Assembly (NCBI GenBank): GCA_027596075.1 | Contig: JADGJC010000187.1 | Span: 16,576 to 80,575 of the forward strand | DNA length: 64,000 nt | Source of the DNA: Rhizophlyctis rosea | Taxonomy: Eukaryota > Chytridiomycota > Chytridiomycetes > Rhizophlyctidales > Rhizophlyctidaceae | Direction of reading: 5' to 3' | Part shown: positions 35,860 to 46,921 of the stretch, one piece after another | Layout of the letters: each line of letters begins with the position of its first letter | How positions within the stretch are numbered: position 1 is the stretch's first letter | The notes under the pieces: model-generated | Databases searched by the model: none | What the model was told of the DNA's origin: nothing | Seen by the model: the letters and a program-made list of their open reading frames with translations, nothing else | Translations under genes and position numbers: made by a program

Positions 35860-37408
35860 ATGGTCGATATGCTGGGGACGAACAACTCGCAACCAGAGGC
35901 CGTGTCGGCGGAGGCAGCCGAGTGTTCTGCAACGTCAAATACTTCAAACCTGAAGGAGAGAGTTATCACCGGAGTTTTCTTTACCAGCAAAGTCCTGGTC
36001 AAAATATTCAGTGAAGTGCCTGGTGTTGGCATACTCGAAGGGGCATTAGACAAACTTGAAGAAGTCTACAATAATGTGCAGCACAGCAAGAAACTGGCTG
36101 GGTGAGTCTAGCTTTCGTGCTACCTGTCAAAAAGTCGCACCTGTTCATGTGCGGTTCCAGGAATCTAATGATACGTGTGCGACTCCTGGTGCAAGCATTG
36201 GAACAGCAACCTATAGAGAAGTTGAGAGTTGTTTTCGCAGCTGGAGCCGCTATGGTGGATGCGTTGAAGAGGTTTGATAAGAAATGAAATATACTCGTAT
36301 TTACTGCATCTGACAGTTTTCCGCTCCATTTGACAGCGTTCTTGATGAAATAACGAAAATTTTCGGCAAGCTTGGCCAAGAGAGTGTGACGGATAGGATG
36401 CGGCGCTGGGCGAGGTACGGACCAATTTATCGAGTGTGACAAATTTGGCGAAAAAGCTAACCATGATTTTGCAAGTGATGGATACTTAGAAGATTTCCAA
36501 GCATTGGAGCAGCGTCTAAATTCTTCCCAGATCGACCTCCATACTGCTCTCTCGCTCCGCCAAACGTCCGAACAGATCGCGATGAGAGAGGATTTCGATC
36601 GGTTGATAGCAGCGAAAGATACCAAAATCACGGAGGAGACCGAACGTCCTGGGACCCCCAACGGCGATGCACTTATGGAAACGTTGAACATACCGAAGCA
36701 GAATCCAGCCATCGCCAATGAGCTCATGCAAGAGATACAAGAGTTGGACGATGTGCTTGCGAAGGATGATTCTCCTGAAAAGCGGAAAAAGCGCGAGCAA
36801 CTGGAAGCACTATGACTTGCTCTTATGCGTAACTCGAAAGTATCGTGGGCACCGATCATTCAGCCAGCGGACGTCCACTTTACAAAGCCGGAACAGGTTC
36901 TCGGTCAAGGGAGTTACGGCACGGTTGTTCGGGCGACATGGGATAAGTCAGCGGTTGCGGTGAAGAGGGGTCCGAAGGGGTTGTTGGAGAATGAGGCGGC
37001 AAGGAAACAATTCGAGAATGAGTTGTGCAGATGGGCTCTGTTGGAACATCCGAATATTATGAACTTATATGGGTGGATACTGGCTGATCCACCTGCAATG
37101 GTGATGCCATTGGCTGATTTGGGAACCATCACCGATTACTTCAATTCTTATGACGGGAGGAGTATCGGGCCTCGAAAATTGGATACGTTGCTTCTACTGG
37201 CGGCGGGCATGGAATATTTGCATGAGGAGCATGTGGCTCATTTGGATTTGAAGGCGGCAAATGTTCTCATGCATAAAGGACAGATCAAGGTCAGGTTCCG
37301 TTATCAGTAATTCTCGAAATTATAGCTCTCATGACCATCCTTCTGCTGTCCTTGCCACCATTGCAGATCATCGACTTTGGTTTCAGTATGCTGGCGGGAC
37401 ACGAGGCG
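35860..37408 (+). pseudogene. Protein kinase with N-terminal helical region; broken by in-frame TGA and a C-lobe inversion
   Basis: Exons 35860-36101, 36161-36271, 36337-36414, 36476-37289 and 37367 onward, starting at ATG 35860. Residues 1 to about 250 are helical (VGILEGALDKLEEVYNNVQH, LGQESVTDRMRRWA, FQALEQRLNSSQIDLHTALS) and recall the bundle in front of MLKL-like pseudokinases; this likeness is tentative. An in-frame TGA at 36813-36815 (codon about 257, one C-to-T change from CGA Arg) splits this part from the kinase. The kinase N-lobe follows in the same frame: Gly loop GQGSYGTVV, VAVK lysine, catalytic loop HLDLKAANVL and, in the next exon, IIDFGFS (DFG). After about 37408 the kinase sequence stops making sense on this strand, because the C-lobe lies inverted at 37418-37738. 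The ankyrin frame from 37767 looks like the original C-terminus. An ATG at 36825 could restart translation after the TGA. Confidence 0.75.
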
Positions 37409-37417
37409 GTGGGGGGG

Positions 37418-37738
37418 CCTCCTCTCCGGATTATGATCCCAGCAAAGTTCAATGAGGCGCTTCACCTCTCCAGGGACAAGCTTGGGTAGTGCAGGTTGTA
37501 CTTTTCGAAGGATAGCGCGCGTGACGTCCCGATCTTTCTCATATTCCTCCAGGGGCATTTTCTGTGCAATGATCTCGTATGCTGTCATTCCGTATGCAAA
37601 TACATCCACTCGCAAGCGCGCTTTGTGCTCATGAACCTTTCCTGCATCGCTCCATTCAGGCGCAGACCACCGCGTAGAACCAATATGCCGCCGTCTTTTG
37701 CCGTCATTCGAGAAGTCATGGCTGGGGTATGCTGCATT
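37418..37738 (-). pseudogene. Inverted segment encoding the kinase activation segment and C-lobe
   Basis: On the minus strand this piece reads HDFSNDGKRRRHIGSTRWSA, then PEW (APE motif), then RVDVFAYGMTAYEIIAQKMP and LIELCWDHNPERRPP, which is exactly the activation-segment and C-lobe part missing from the plus-strand kinase. Its beginning (after an AAYPS lead-in) would follow the plus-strand residues IIDFGFSMLAGHEA, and its end (NPERRPP) would precede QHLHLSCPMSDFVKHY of the ankyrin frame. No other kinase N-lobe lies upstream of it on the minus strand; instead the plus-strand ankyrin gene is there. The simplest reading is inversion of about 320 bp within one gene. I saw no clear inverted repeats at the ends; the left end is in a run of seven G. 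Confidence 0.75.
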
Positions 37739-37766
37739 CTAGCAACATCTGCACCTTTCATGCCCA

Positions 37767-40166
37767 ATGTCGGACTTCGTCAAGCATTACAGACTTTTGG
37801 GCATCCCAGGTGCCGAGGACGTCGACGCCAACTTTCTTCAGCAGAAGTTCCGGAACGAACCCATCAACGATGGCGATTTCCTAGTAACGCCCTCAGTATT
37901 CGCGGTTGCCACAAAAGGATACTTTGACCACCCTTCCCCCCTCGCCATCTGTCGGTTGCTCTCCATCGAATCTCAGTGCAATCGCGCCCCAACGTCCGCG
38001 GATCAGCTTTCTTTCATTCTCTTTGCATCGTCTTCTGCTCAACCAATCAATGATATTCATTCCCTTATTTGCCATTACGACCGAAAGGCCTCCTTCAATT
38101 CACCACAAGCTTCATTTTGGGTCGAGTTTATGGACGAGTTTGACTTTGACGGGGTGTCGCTTTGTGCAAAGCATATCGCTCAAGCTGATATCGATCTGAC
38201 CTCGAGCGACGGGCTTTGGCAAAGCGTGTTTGATGGGATTGCGCGGAAGGCTTGGTCTTACACCATATCATGGGCGGAAGGGATGAGGATTTCGTTGATG
38301 TCAGAGGGGCGGCTTGACGGATTGACGGTCGAAGATACCGACGAATGCTTCCTTGCGGTATACACAGGGGAAGATGATGGCGTGGATGGAATGACTGCTT
38401 TGCGAGCTTTTTTGAAGTGCTCCATAGCCTTTTGGATCGGATCCGTATTTCACGAAGTATGTTCCGACAGAACGAACGCGTCACCTTGGTATCGTGCAGC
38501 AGCCCGGAAAGGTCTTCTTCCAGCACTCTGCATTGCGAGTAGTGGGCTGTTTGGCGGGGTTTTGGTGCAGGACGAGATGATGGTGGCGGACGGAGAGGCA
38601 CAGCTTTTAGTTGCGGACTGGTTTTGGTGTGGGAACAAGTGCGAGCGGAACGAGGGCGTGGGTTTGGAATGGTACAGACGGTCGGGAGGCTCGCAAATCA
38701 CAGATGCTACGCAATGCATCAGCGATATCGGGAAGTCGGATCTAAAACCTATCCACGTCGCCGCCCGGAATGGGCGAACTGCTATTACTGAAGTCCTTTT
38801 GGCGTCAAACTCCGCCACTTTGGGCACGCTTACGAAAGACGAGTCCACCGCGCTCCATATCGGAGCACAGCACGGTCAAGGGAAAGCTGTAGCGTTTTTG
38901 GCCAGTCGTGCGGCATTGGTTGATGCAAAAAACCAACATCAGTGTACCCCCCTTCACCTGGCGGCTTCCAATGGGCATGCTGATACCTTCAGAGTGCTGG
39001 TGGGTCTGGAAGCAGAAATAGATGCACACAACTTTGATGGTCACACTCCCCTCCACCTTGCCGCACTGAAGGGACATGTCGACGTGGTGAGGGTTCTTTG
39101 GAATAATGGCGCTTCCGGCACAATACTAGAGTCAGTTGATCCTACCCCGCTCCATCTAGCTGCATCCGCCGGGCACGTCGACGTCGTGAATTCGCTGTTG
39201 GCCAAAGATGCTTTAATGGAAGCCCCTTGCCGGATGTGTGGGGAGGAGGGAATGACACATCTCCATGTGGCGGCATATCACGGACAGACGGAAGTTGTAA
39301 TAGCATTATTAGTTGAGCAAACCAGAAGGGCTAATAATGGCACAACACACGAGGACAAATCAAGGGCAATGACACCATTGCACTATGCGGCTGAAAGAGG
39401 TCACGTCGATGTAGTAAGGGCTTTGGTTGAAAGTGGAGTATTCATTGACGCAGTGAACTCTTACGGAAAGTGGACACCGCTCGGTGGAGCTGCGATGAAC
39501 GATCGTATCGAAATCATGGAACTTCTGTTGGCTGCGGGAGCCTGTCTGGACGGAAGAGGCGATGGGTTGACACCACTTCATTGTGCAGCGGATGGCGGTC
39601 GGCTTCGTGCTGCAAAATTGCTTTTGGCGGAGGGAGCAAAGGTGGACGCGGTGGATTTTGATAAAAGGACACCGTTGCATGTGGCAACTTGCGAGGCGGT
39701 AGCCACCTTGTTATTGGAAAAGGGGGCGTCAGTTTCTGCCAAAGACAAACAAGGGCGAACACCCCTTCATTATGCCGTTCGGCTTGGTTATTATCAGGGT
39801 CCTGCTATTGCAGAGGTATTGATTCAATGGGGGGCGGACGTCGGAGCTAGAGATAAACGCAACAAAACACCTCTTCATTTGGCAGTAGAGGGTAGAGTTG
39901 ATGGCATGCAAACCCTGATCACCCATGGAGCAGCAGTGGATGTCACGGATGACGAAGGGAAAACGCCACTATGGCTTGCATCGCATCGTGACATGAAAGA
40001 AAGCGTCAAATTTTTGCTAGACAGCGGAGCACGCACAGACATTGCCTCTAATGATGGTTCCACACCGCTTGCCGTCGCCGAGAAGCGGGGTTTCACGGAA
40101 ATAGCGAACTTATTGCAAGAAAGAGAATCTGTGTTCCAATCAGTCCGGCGACGTTTCGGTTTGTGA
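37767..40166 (+). CDS. Ankyrin-repeat protein with Sel1-like region; likely C-terminal part of the broken kinase gene
   Basis: A single open frame of 799 codons from ATG 37767; the frame is open upstream to a TAG at 37740. Residues 1-300 are not typical of a known domain, but around 235-310 there are Sel1-like helices (SPWYRAAARKGLLPALCIAS and GVGLEWYRRSGG). From about residue 312 to the end there are roughly 13-14 ankyrin repeats (CTPLHLAASNGHADTFRVLV, HTPLHLAALKGHVDVVRVLW, TPLHYAAERGHVDVVRALVE). Ankyrin arrays bind protein partners. It starts immediately after the inverted kinase C-lobe, and the residues just before its ATG (QHLHLSCP) fit the end of a kinase domain, so I infer that it was the 3' part of one kinase-Sel1-ankyrin gene. 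It may now be expressed alone or be dead. Confidence 0.8.
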   Translation: MSDFVKHYRLLGIPGAEDVDANFLQQKFRNEPINDGDFLVTPSVFAVATKGYFDHPSPLAICRLLSIESQCNRAPTSADQLSFILFASSSAQPINDIHSLICHYDRKASFNSPQASFWVEFMDEFDFDGVSLCAKHIAQADIDLTSSDGLWQSVFDGIARKAWSYTISWAEGMRISLMSEGRLDGLTVEDTDECFLAVYTGEDDGVDGMTALRAFLKCSIAFWIGSVFHEVCSDRTNASPWYRAAARKGLLPALCIASSGLFGGVLVQDEMMVADGEAQLLVADWFWCGNKCERNEGVGLEWYRRSGGSQITDATQCISDIGKSDLKPIHVAARNGRTAITEVLLASNSATLGTLTKDESTALHIGAQHGQGKAVAFLASRAALVDAKNQHQCTPLHLAASNGHADTFRVLVGLEAEIDAHNFDGHTPLHLAALKGHVDVVRVLWNNGASGTILESVDPTPLHLAASAGHVDVVNSLLAKDALMEAPCRMCGEEGMTHLHVAAYHGQTEVVIALLVEQTRRANNGTTHEDKSRAMTPLHYAAERGHVDVVRALVESGVFIDAVNSYGKWTPLGGAAMNDRIEIMELLLAAGACLDGRGDGLTPLHCAADGGRLRAAKLLLAEGAKVDAVDFDKRTPLHVATCEAVATLLLEKGASVSAKDKQGRTPLHYAVRLGYYQGPAIAEVLIQWGADVGARDKRNKTPLHLAVEGRVDGMQTLITHGAAVDVTDDEGKTPLWLASHRDMKESVKFLLDSGARTDIASNDGSTPLAVAEKRGFTEIANLLQERESVFQSVRRRFGL

Positions 40167-41335
40167 TGTGTCGGCGGGAGTTTCGTCGGACTTGTTGGGA
40201 GGACTTTGATTGGGATATAATGGACCCTAAACGGAATGGAGGCCCAGGCAGTTTCGGTACGGAAGGAAAGCTGGGGGCTGGAGTCCGCGGATATGAGATG
40301 GGAGCTTCTGATTGAGCGGCGCGAACCGACCTAAGTTTAGTTCAATTACTTGCCGGCTAATTCGTGCATAGGCTGGGAACTTTCGGGACATATTTGGGAC
40401 GGAGAGCCTGGATAACTTGTCTATCATGTTGTGAGATGCTGGTATGTTGCGAATATGGAATGTAGAAACCGATGGGTGATTACGGAAGTTGAGGGGAGGG
40501 ATCAAAGGCGATTATGTGCACGTCGACCTTAATTCGACCACTACCGCGTCTGCATCGGCGATTTGTAGTATCTATGGGTACATGCTGATGGGCATGAGGA
40601 GGGATTCATCCGCGGGTGGGTGGAGATACGTCTGTATATCTTAATTTTTGTACGTAAACATAGGATACCCACACTCAGTCAGGACATCAGTCCTGTTGAT
40701 GTCACCTATTCATCATCGGCCATACATTAGCTCATGGCGGGAGCCAGCTGACTCCAACACTTGGAGGCCCACTGCTCCGTGATGCGCGCTTTATCCCCAA
40801 ATAACATATATTTCTGAGCAAGGTGATGCTGGCTACCTACACGAATGCAATAAATGGACACGGACTATTCCAATTGAAGTTGCACGGAAACAGTATACGA
40901 TCGCTCCATGATTCCGCCACCTCCCTCTCCATTAACCTGTTTCAGCGCTTCGCTTTGCTTTATTGAGTGCTTTTCTTGTGTCTTGAAAACGGATGCGGGG
41001 TCAGGGCCGAACTGGCCGATCTACCTTGAAGAGTTTGAGATGCGACACCATCGTGCTTTCATTGACTTCAGGTCGTGAATCATGTACACCCTTTTTTTTG
41101 TCTCTTCATGGATTGCAAGCATCTAGAGTATCTAAACAAACGCACCCGCAAGACATCAAGCAGGTGGGTACAGAAACCTTCTGTCTGATAGGTTGAACTG
41201 ATTGAGAACCCGACGATGGAAAATTGGAAACCTCAGCGTGCTCCATACAGCTTGAAAGTATCTATACATGATAAACCTCTCTCTTTCCCTCTCGACCAGC
41301 TACCCACAAGACCTTCTACCCACAAGACCACAGCG
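40167..41335. other. Intergenic stretch
   Basis: About 1.2 kb, no supportable gene. A short direct repeat (ACCCACAAGACC... near 41302-41328) is present. Confidence 0.4.
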
Positions 41336-41899
41336 TCAGACTACACCCACCATCGGGACAACTACGCCTCCAGGAGCAGGAGTAGCAGGCACAGTCCAGG
41401 GCCCTTGTAACTGAGGAGCAACACCTTGAATGGTGAAGGAGGAAAGGATACACACATCGGGATATTGCCCAATCACGAGGCCGTAGTATGTGCCGGAGGG
41501 GAGGTCTGCCGGGAATGTGACAGTGATCGACATAAGGGTCTGTTTACATAGTTTTGATCAATTGTCGGATTGCAGCCATCACAAGAAGTAGCCGTGCTCA
41601 GAAAAATGGCCGGGACTTACAGTTGGGACGTCCGTAGCCAGTGTTGTGACAGGCACTAGAGCAACTGGGGAACCCCGGACGAGCTCAATTTGCGAAAACA
41701 TGGGGACGGTAGCTATATTCCTAATCAAGTAGAACAAACATTGACATTTGGGTACAGGGATGTAGACATCCGCATATGCAGCGTTCAGCTTACCAGGCAA
41801 TGACTTCTTGCTGACCGGCGGTCCAGACCGCGCCCGTGATCCGGTGCTGAGAGTCACGATGGCAGCCAAGGCAATGATGATTGGACGGATTATGTTCAT
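41336..41899 (-). CDS. Small secreted protein, Kre9/Knh1-like domain
   Basis: Three exons on the minus strand: 41899-41794, 41712-41621 and 41539-41336, giving about 133 aa. The N-terminus is a signal peptide (MNIIRPIIIALAAIVTLSTG, cleavage after SRA or so). The mature part resembles the immunoglobulin-like repeat of fungal Ser/Thr-rich GPI or Kre9/Knh1 cell-wall proteins: IELVRGSPVALVPVTTLATD, then SITVTFPADLPSGTYYGLVI and SSFTIQG, matching the usual 'LP-x-x-LPSG-x-Y ... S-x-x-F-x-I' pattern. The first intron could use either of two acceptors; only ATATAG (41713) keeps frame after the G|GTAAGC donor, while an unspliced read-through is also open. A role at the cell surface is inferred. There is no obvious GPI tail. 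Confidence 0.6.
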
Positions 41900-43423
41900 G
41901 TTTGGTGATTGAAGCGATATGTTGATGGGTGCAAAGAGAATCGAAGTGAGGGAGTAGGTTCTAGCTTTGATGCCACTTCCTTTCATACCAATATGGGAGT
42001 TGTTGTCCCGCTCGTGTGAAAACGTGACTTTCAGACTTGCAAAACATCAAAACATGGGGCATTGCATTTTGCTCACAACCAGCAAAGTCGTGGCCACGCT
42101 TCCTCATTCATTTCAATATATCCGAAGGGAACGAAGTGATCTGTCAAGGCCTTTCTCAGCACTATCTGTCTCCATGTTATGGGAATAACACATGAAGTAA
42201 AAGCTTAGACACCTCCGCTTTGTGGTGTGATACGGGGGACGCGTTTTATAGTCTGCAGAGTTTCCCGTACTCATAGGTAATTCAAGCGATCATCGTTGTC
42301 CGCGCGAAAGGTGGGGCAAATTTCTCACTGACCATAGTCCGCAGCGTTTCCCATACTCAAAAGTAAGTGTGATTTACTTTACGCCACTGAAGAATATGAC
42401 GGAGAGAAGATGAGTCAGATGACAAAGGATCAACTTCCAAGGGTATACCATATCAACTCGAATCATATTCAATCGCAGACTTCCGTCATGAGATTGATCT
42501 TCATCCTGCTGTTCTTTTCCAAATGAGCTTTAAGGAAGCTTAATCCTTAAGTGCGCCATTCAAGGTTCTCATGGTGAGACAACCCAGAGAATGATAAACA
42601 TACTCAAAAATGACTTCTGAGACTGCAAAACGGGGAGGGAAAGTTGGTAGCGGACTGGGCACTGAGATGTAGCCGGACGGAAGCAAGTTTTCAAAGCATT
42701 TTTGCGACACCCGAAATCTTCAAGAGCTTAGGTTTGATAAATTAAGTGAACCAAGTGGGATGTTTTCTGAGATACGTCAAAAATTGTTGGGGCGGTCGCA
42801 GGCTAAACTTGTTTCGGGATTGATACCAATCTCGAGGCATTGCATGGATTATTAGTCGACAGTTTGACAAACCTGACTGACGACTCGCCCCAGCGTGGGG
42901 TTTTGTTCCTGGCAAATCCCACTTTACCCCAGCGAATTTCACTGAACGTGACGAAGATTGAAAAAAGAAGGTGCGAAACAGACAGGGGCAGCCCAGTACT
43001 GTCCAGCGACTTGACATGACAATACCAATGTTCTTCGCGTAATAGGGAATGTGAGTTGGGTTCTCCCTGTGCCGGTTCTTACAAGATTTACAGGTTGTGA
43101 ATTGTAGAAAATCAGATTGCGAGGGGGAAAAAATGACCTTTCGATCTGAAAATTGCATTGACAGGAGTCGTCGCGCTTGGCACCAATTGCCATCAGGAAG
43201 GTGACCCAAGGTGTTCAACAAGAGCTTCCAACCACCAGTCATGTTTCTCACTTGCAACTATCAACCGCAAGCCCAATATGCGCAGCGAATGACGATATAA
43301 ATACACGACCCTCTCGCAAAAGAGTCCCGCTTCGCAAATTTTTATTCCGACTCAATGACTTTGTACAGCATGCGAGCGATGACACGGGTCAAGAATGACC
43401 CTGGACCATCATATCAGGAGTAT
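41900..43423. other. Intergenic stretch
   Basis: About 1.5 kb. A minus-strand frame of 171 codons (43257-42742) starts with a non-ATG codon and has no motif, so it is not called. A TATAAATA sequence near 43297 has no clear gene downstream. Confidence 0.35.
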
Positions 43424-44078
43424 TTACTGGATGTTTCGCAGGACGAGGATGACTAAATCGAAAAGAGCGTATGAGCGATTTCAAGAAAGAGATGAATACG
43501 AAACGAAAATGAATTTAGGTTTTCGTACCAGAATCTCCTCTCAAGAACATTTTCGAAATGAAGCGGTCCCGGTTGATTGGCTTTGCCTTCTTCTTGCCCT
43601 TTCCGGTTTTCGGTGTTTCTGTCCACATCTGTTTTGTGCGAATAGCGTCAGTCGTCGATTGTTACAAACTTCTGTTCACGGTAATTCACCAACCTCCTTG
43701 ACGTTCTCCAATACCATGTTGCAGTGTCTGTCGCTGTGAGAGAGTTTCAGGATGGAGTTAGCGAGTGTCTTGCATCGTAAGCGGTGGGAAGGGGGGGCAC
43801 CAGAAACAAAGATGTCTGCTTACAATGCTTTGACACGGGCGAGGAGCTTTCTGTTGTTTCGGCACATGACTAGGATCTGGGTGTTGTTCTTCACGGACTG
43901 GATGAAAACACAAAAAACCCGTTAGTACGTGCTAAGTGGTCTTCCTGCTCGTCAAAGACTTGTCTGCTCTCCACCTCACCTGAGTCAATACGGACAGGGG
44001 CCCTGTTTGGAACTCAGCGTCCTCAAGTTGCCTGAGCTCCTCCTCAGTCATTTCGTTCTTGGGCTTGCTGGATGACAT
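43424..44078 (-). CDS. SMD2: Small nuclear ribonucleoprotein Sm D2
   Basis: Five exons on the minus strand: 44078-43980, 43897-43824, 43733-43694, 43628-43529 and 43452-43424, giving 113 aa. The phases fit and each intron has GT..AG. The protein reads [20 protein letters not shown], then [52 protein letters not shown], a basic loop [17 protein letters not shown], and [17 protein letters not shown]. Both Sm motifs are present, including the conserved RNA-contact [10 protein letters not shown]. SmD2 forms the heteroheptameric Sm ring on U1, U2, U4 and U5 snRNAs. The intron density (four introns in 113 codons) is notable for such a small gene. Confidence 0.95.
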
Positions 44079-44489
44079 TGTTATTGGTTATCGAGGTGTG
44101 GAGTGGGAGTTCGTGCGGTGTGAAGAGAGACAGGAGCAGTTGATGGTAAGTGGGTATGGTGGTATGTGATCAGCGGTTGAAAGCGTGGGAATGAGAACGA
44201 GAGAAGGCGGAGCTGCGCTTTGGAAAGCTAATAAGGTCAGGTAACAGGCGTGATTCATTGTGACTCATGTTGTTTGGGGGCGGTGCAGTGGTGGTGTCTC
44301 TTCAGTAAGCCACATCGGGGAAAGGGTCCATGTTTCCATTGAATAAAACTCAAAAGTCGATTGACAACCTCAAAGCGACTGCACACAAGTGAGATTCCGG
44401 CATGCGTTCCCCCAGCATGCTGTCTGGCACCAGCGTGCTGCAATCCATCAGCGTGCTAGTAGTCTAGTTGCGCACATCATCCATTTGAT

Positions 44490-45834
44490 ATGGCCGACAC
44501 ACCCAATGCAGCCGGCACCCCGTATATTCTACCCGGCGAAGACCCAACCTATGCGCCGCGGTTGAATCCGATGGACCCAGACAATATCCCCACTGTGATA
44601 CGTTGGGAACTTGACAACATCAACTGGTCCAGCAAAGGAGTCCGACACAGTCCAACATTCCGTTTCAATCAACAATCGTGGCAACGCTCCTTCTATCTGA
44701 CCGGTTCGATCAGAGACTGCGACTTTCTATCCACCTCCCACTACAAACTCCCAGCCACCATAGGTCTTTCCGCACTCGAAATCACTGAAGAATGCAGGCT
44801 CTCTTTTGATATCGCTCTCTTGAGACTTCATAGACATGACCTTGTGTCGTTTATCACTGTCGCCACATACGTTTAGCTCTATAGATAGTTATCACGGACA
44901 AATCATTGACTCAGCTCCCTTCATTAGTGAAGAGCTGCCATTTTCTTTTACAGTCTACGCCATTCTCTATCCGCGGCTCGTGAGCGATGAGGTATGCCAC
45001 ATCATCCCGATGTACCACCACACGTCCCAACGGCTCAATCTACCCAACGAGTGGGGGCTGTTTGCACCAATCAGTTCAACCCTCGTACCCTCCTTTATCA
45101 ATATTTTCAATACATTAGATGAAGGTGACATGACCTTCCAACTTCGAGATGGTGTCATGAAAGCTCACAGCTTCGTACTTCGTCACGGTGCCTCCGAAAG
45201 TCACTTTCCGGAAATGGTGAATCAGTGGGTGGTGGATGGCGGGGTCGTTGCATTCCCGTGATGTCCGCTGTGCTGTTTTTAAGGAAGTTTTGCGATATAT
45301 ATATATACCGGGCACGTGGATGTCACAGACCCTGGAGACTGCATTCCCTTTCTGATGGCGTTGTATAAGTCAGTAGTCTCTCAAGTGCTTCCTCTTTCAG
45401 CGATGTTATACTGATGTATCTTACTGTACATCCTAATCATCAGGGCCGCCGACAGGTTCCTACTTTCTGAATTCGCGCAATGGACAGGCTTCGCTCCTCA
45501 ATGCATCTTGGCCAAACCCGGTGGTTTGGAAGAGAAACGCCAGATTTTGCCAGAACTCCCCCAATATCCAGCGCTCCAAATTTGCCAGATACAATGTTTG
45601 CGAACAATTCTTAGTGCTGGGCAATCGGAAAACGGTACCCATATGTGGGAGGAAATGCTCGGGGTGCAGGGATATCGCGAGCTTATGAAAGATACATTGG
45701 CAAAGAGGGGACGGTGGCAGCCACCTCGTGGCGAGTTTATCCAGGAACCATACGTACCGATTGTTGAGATGCCTCATGATCCCAATCGTACGGCCTACCT
45801 TAGTTATGTAGGCTGGGCAACGATACGATTGTAG
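44490..45834 (+). pseudogene. BTB/POZ protein paralogue 1, frameshifted
   Basis: Starts at ATG 44490 (MADTPNAAGTPYILPGEDPT) and aligns along its length with the intact copy at 50.1 kb: DNIPTVIRWELDNINWSSKG (MATH-like region), LDEGDMTFQLRDGVMKAHSF (BTB start), and a C-terminal exon with ADRFLLSEFAQWTGF. The frame changes at least three times: near 44830-44870, near 45258 (before GATGTCCGCTGTGC), and at a TA microsatellite (45295-45307) that replaces the codons of the conserved RYIYTGH. The intron before ADRF keeps its position (AA|GTCAGT...CAG). With several shifts it is most likely a dead copy. The final exon is still open for 108 codons. Confidence 0.75.
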
Positions 45835-46168
45835 GGTTGCAAATATACCAGACCATTCGGGCTCAATACAGAGTTGAAGAAGTATGGAGGTGGGGAATAG
45901 AACCCTTTAGCTTCGGGTGCCGTACAGCTGCACGTACGCCACATCTAGCCACATTGCGTTGCCCCTCATGTCAACCACTTCCGCGCCAGTTGCAAGTCGA
46001 CCCAAGCTTTTGACAGTTCCCACATCTCATCGCCTCGAAAACGTACGCCCTGGCAGTACCAAACCCCGCAAACCTACAAACAATTCTTTCCTTTCCCATC
46101 TGCATCTGGCTCCCTCTACGCGATCAACCTGCTTGAACTACACCGTAACACGCCGTACTTCCTTCTTC

Positions 46169-46921
46169 ATGGCCGACAACAGCAATGCGGCTGCCCCGTC
46201 AAACCAGATGTCGCCAGCTGATACGGCAAACACGGGCCTCAACCCTGCACTAGTTACTTTTCGGCATTGTTGAACCAACCGATGCAAGAGCTACAGCTCG
46301 GCGTCATCAACCTACCTGACATTGATCGCGCCCTTTTCAAAGAGATATTGCGCTTCATTTACACTGGACATGCCTACATAACAGAACCGGGTGATTGCTT
46401 TTCCTTGATGGCGTTGTACAGGTTAGTTCTTCCCCAGAATTCTTCTTGTTCATATTTTTGGTCAACATTGATTGTGTACTATTATCTATATTAGGGTTGC
46501 CGACAGATTCCAACTACAAGAACTAACTCGCTGGACCCGCGTCGCTCTACAAAGTGTCTTGTGCGAGCCTCCTTCCCCGGTACAGGCATGCCAAATCCTG
46601 AAGGAACTGCTCCTATACCCCGAACTCGAGCTTTGCCACATCCAGTGCTGGAGGGTGATCCGTAACGCTGGGAACATTTTGCATGGCGGAGCTGAATGGT
46701 ATGAGTTGTGTACCATGCCGGAATTTGGGGTACTTGTGGACAACCTGATGGAGAGGTTGGGGAAGTGGAATTACCCAGGGGTTGGGTTCAAACGGCTGCC
46801 AACTTTGTTGATTGGTGATGTGCCGGATGATCCCGAACGTGTGTGGTCATATTATCCTTTGTACGCGGGCTGTTCCGTAGCTGTTCGCGGGCCGTATTCA
46901 ACTACTGTTACTCCTTATTAG
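46169..46921 (+). pseudogene. BTB/POZ protein paralogue 2, internally deleted
   Basis: Begins at ATG 46169 (MADNSNAAAPSNQMSPADTA) but, compared with the copies on either side, about 600 bp of the MATH-like region and the BTB start is gone. Homology resumes near 46242 in a different frame with SYFSALLNQPMQELQLGVIN and FKEILRFIYTGHAYITEPGD, an intron (AG|GTTAGT, 46422-46494) and a C-terminal exon (VADRFQLQELTRWTRVALQS) that stays open to the stop at 46921. The C-terminal exon is the best preserved part. I infer a truncated pseudogene, though the last exon might be used in another transcript. Confidence 0.75.

Noticed and set aside
36813..36815. TGA read as a sense codon (alternative code)
   Set aside because: The other intact genes here do not need TGA as sense and several end in TGA; a point mutation is simpler.
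37304..37615. A separate minus-strand kinase gene
   Set aside because: No N-lobe or catalytic loop lies upstream on the minus strand, and the plus-strand kinase lacks exactly this part.
42742..43257. Minus-strand frame of 171 codons
   Set aside because: Non-ATG start, no motif, and the other strand is also open.
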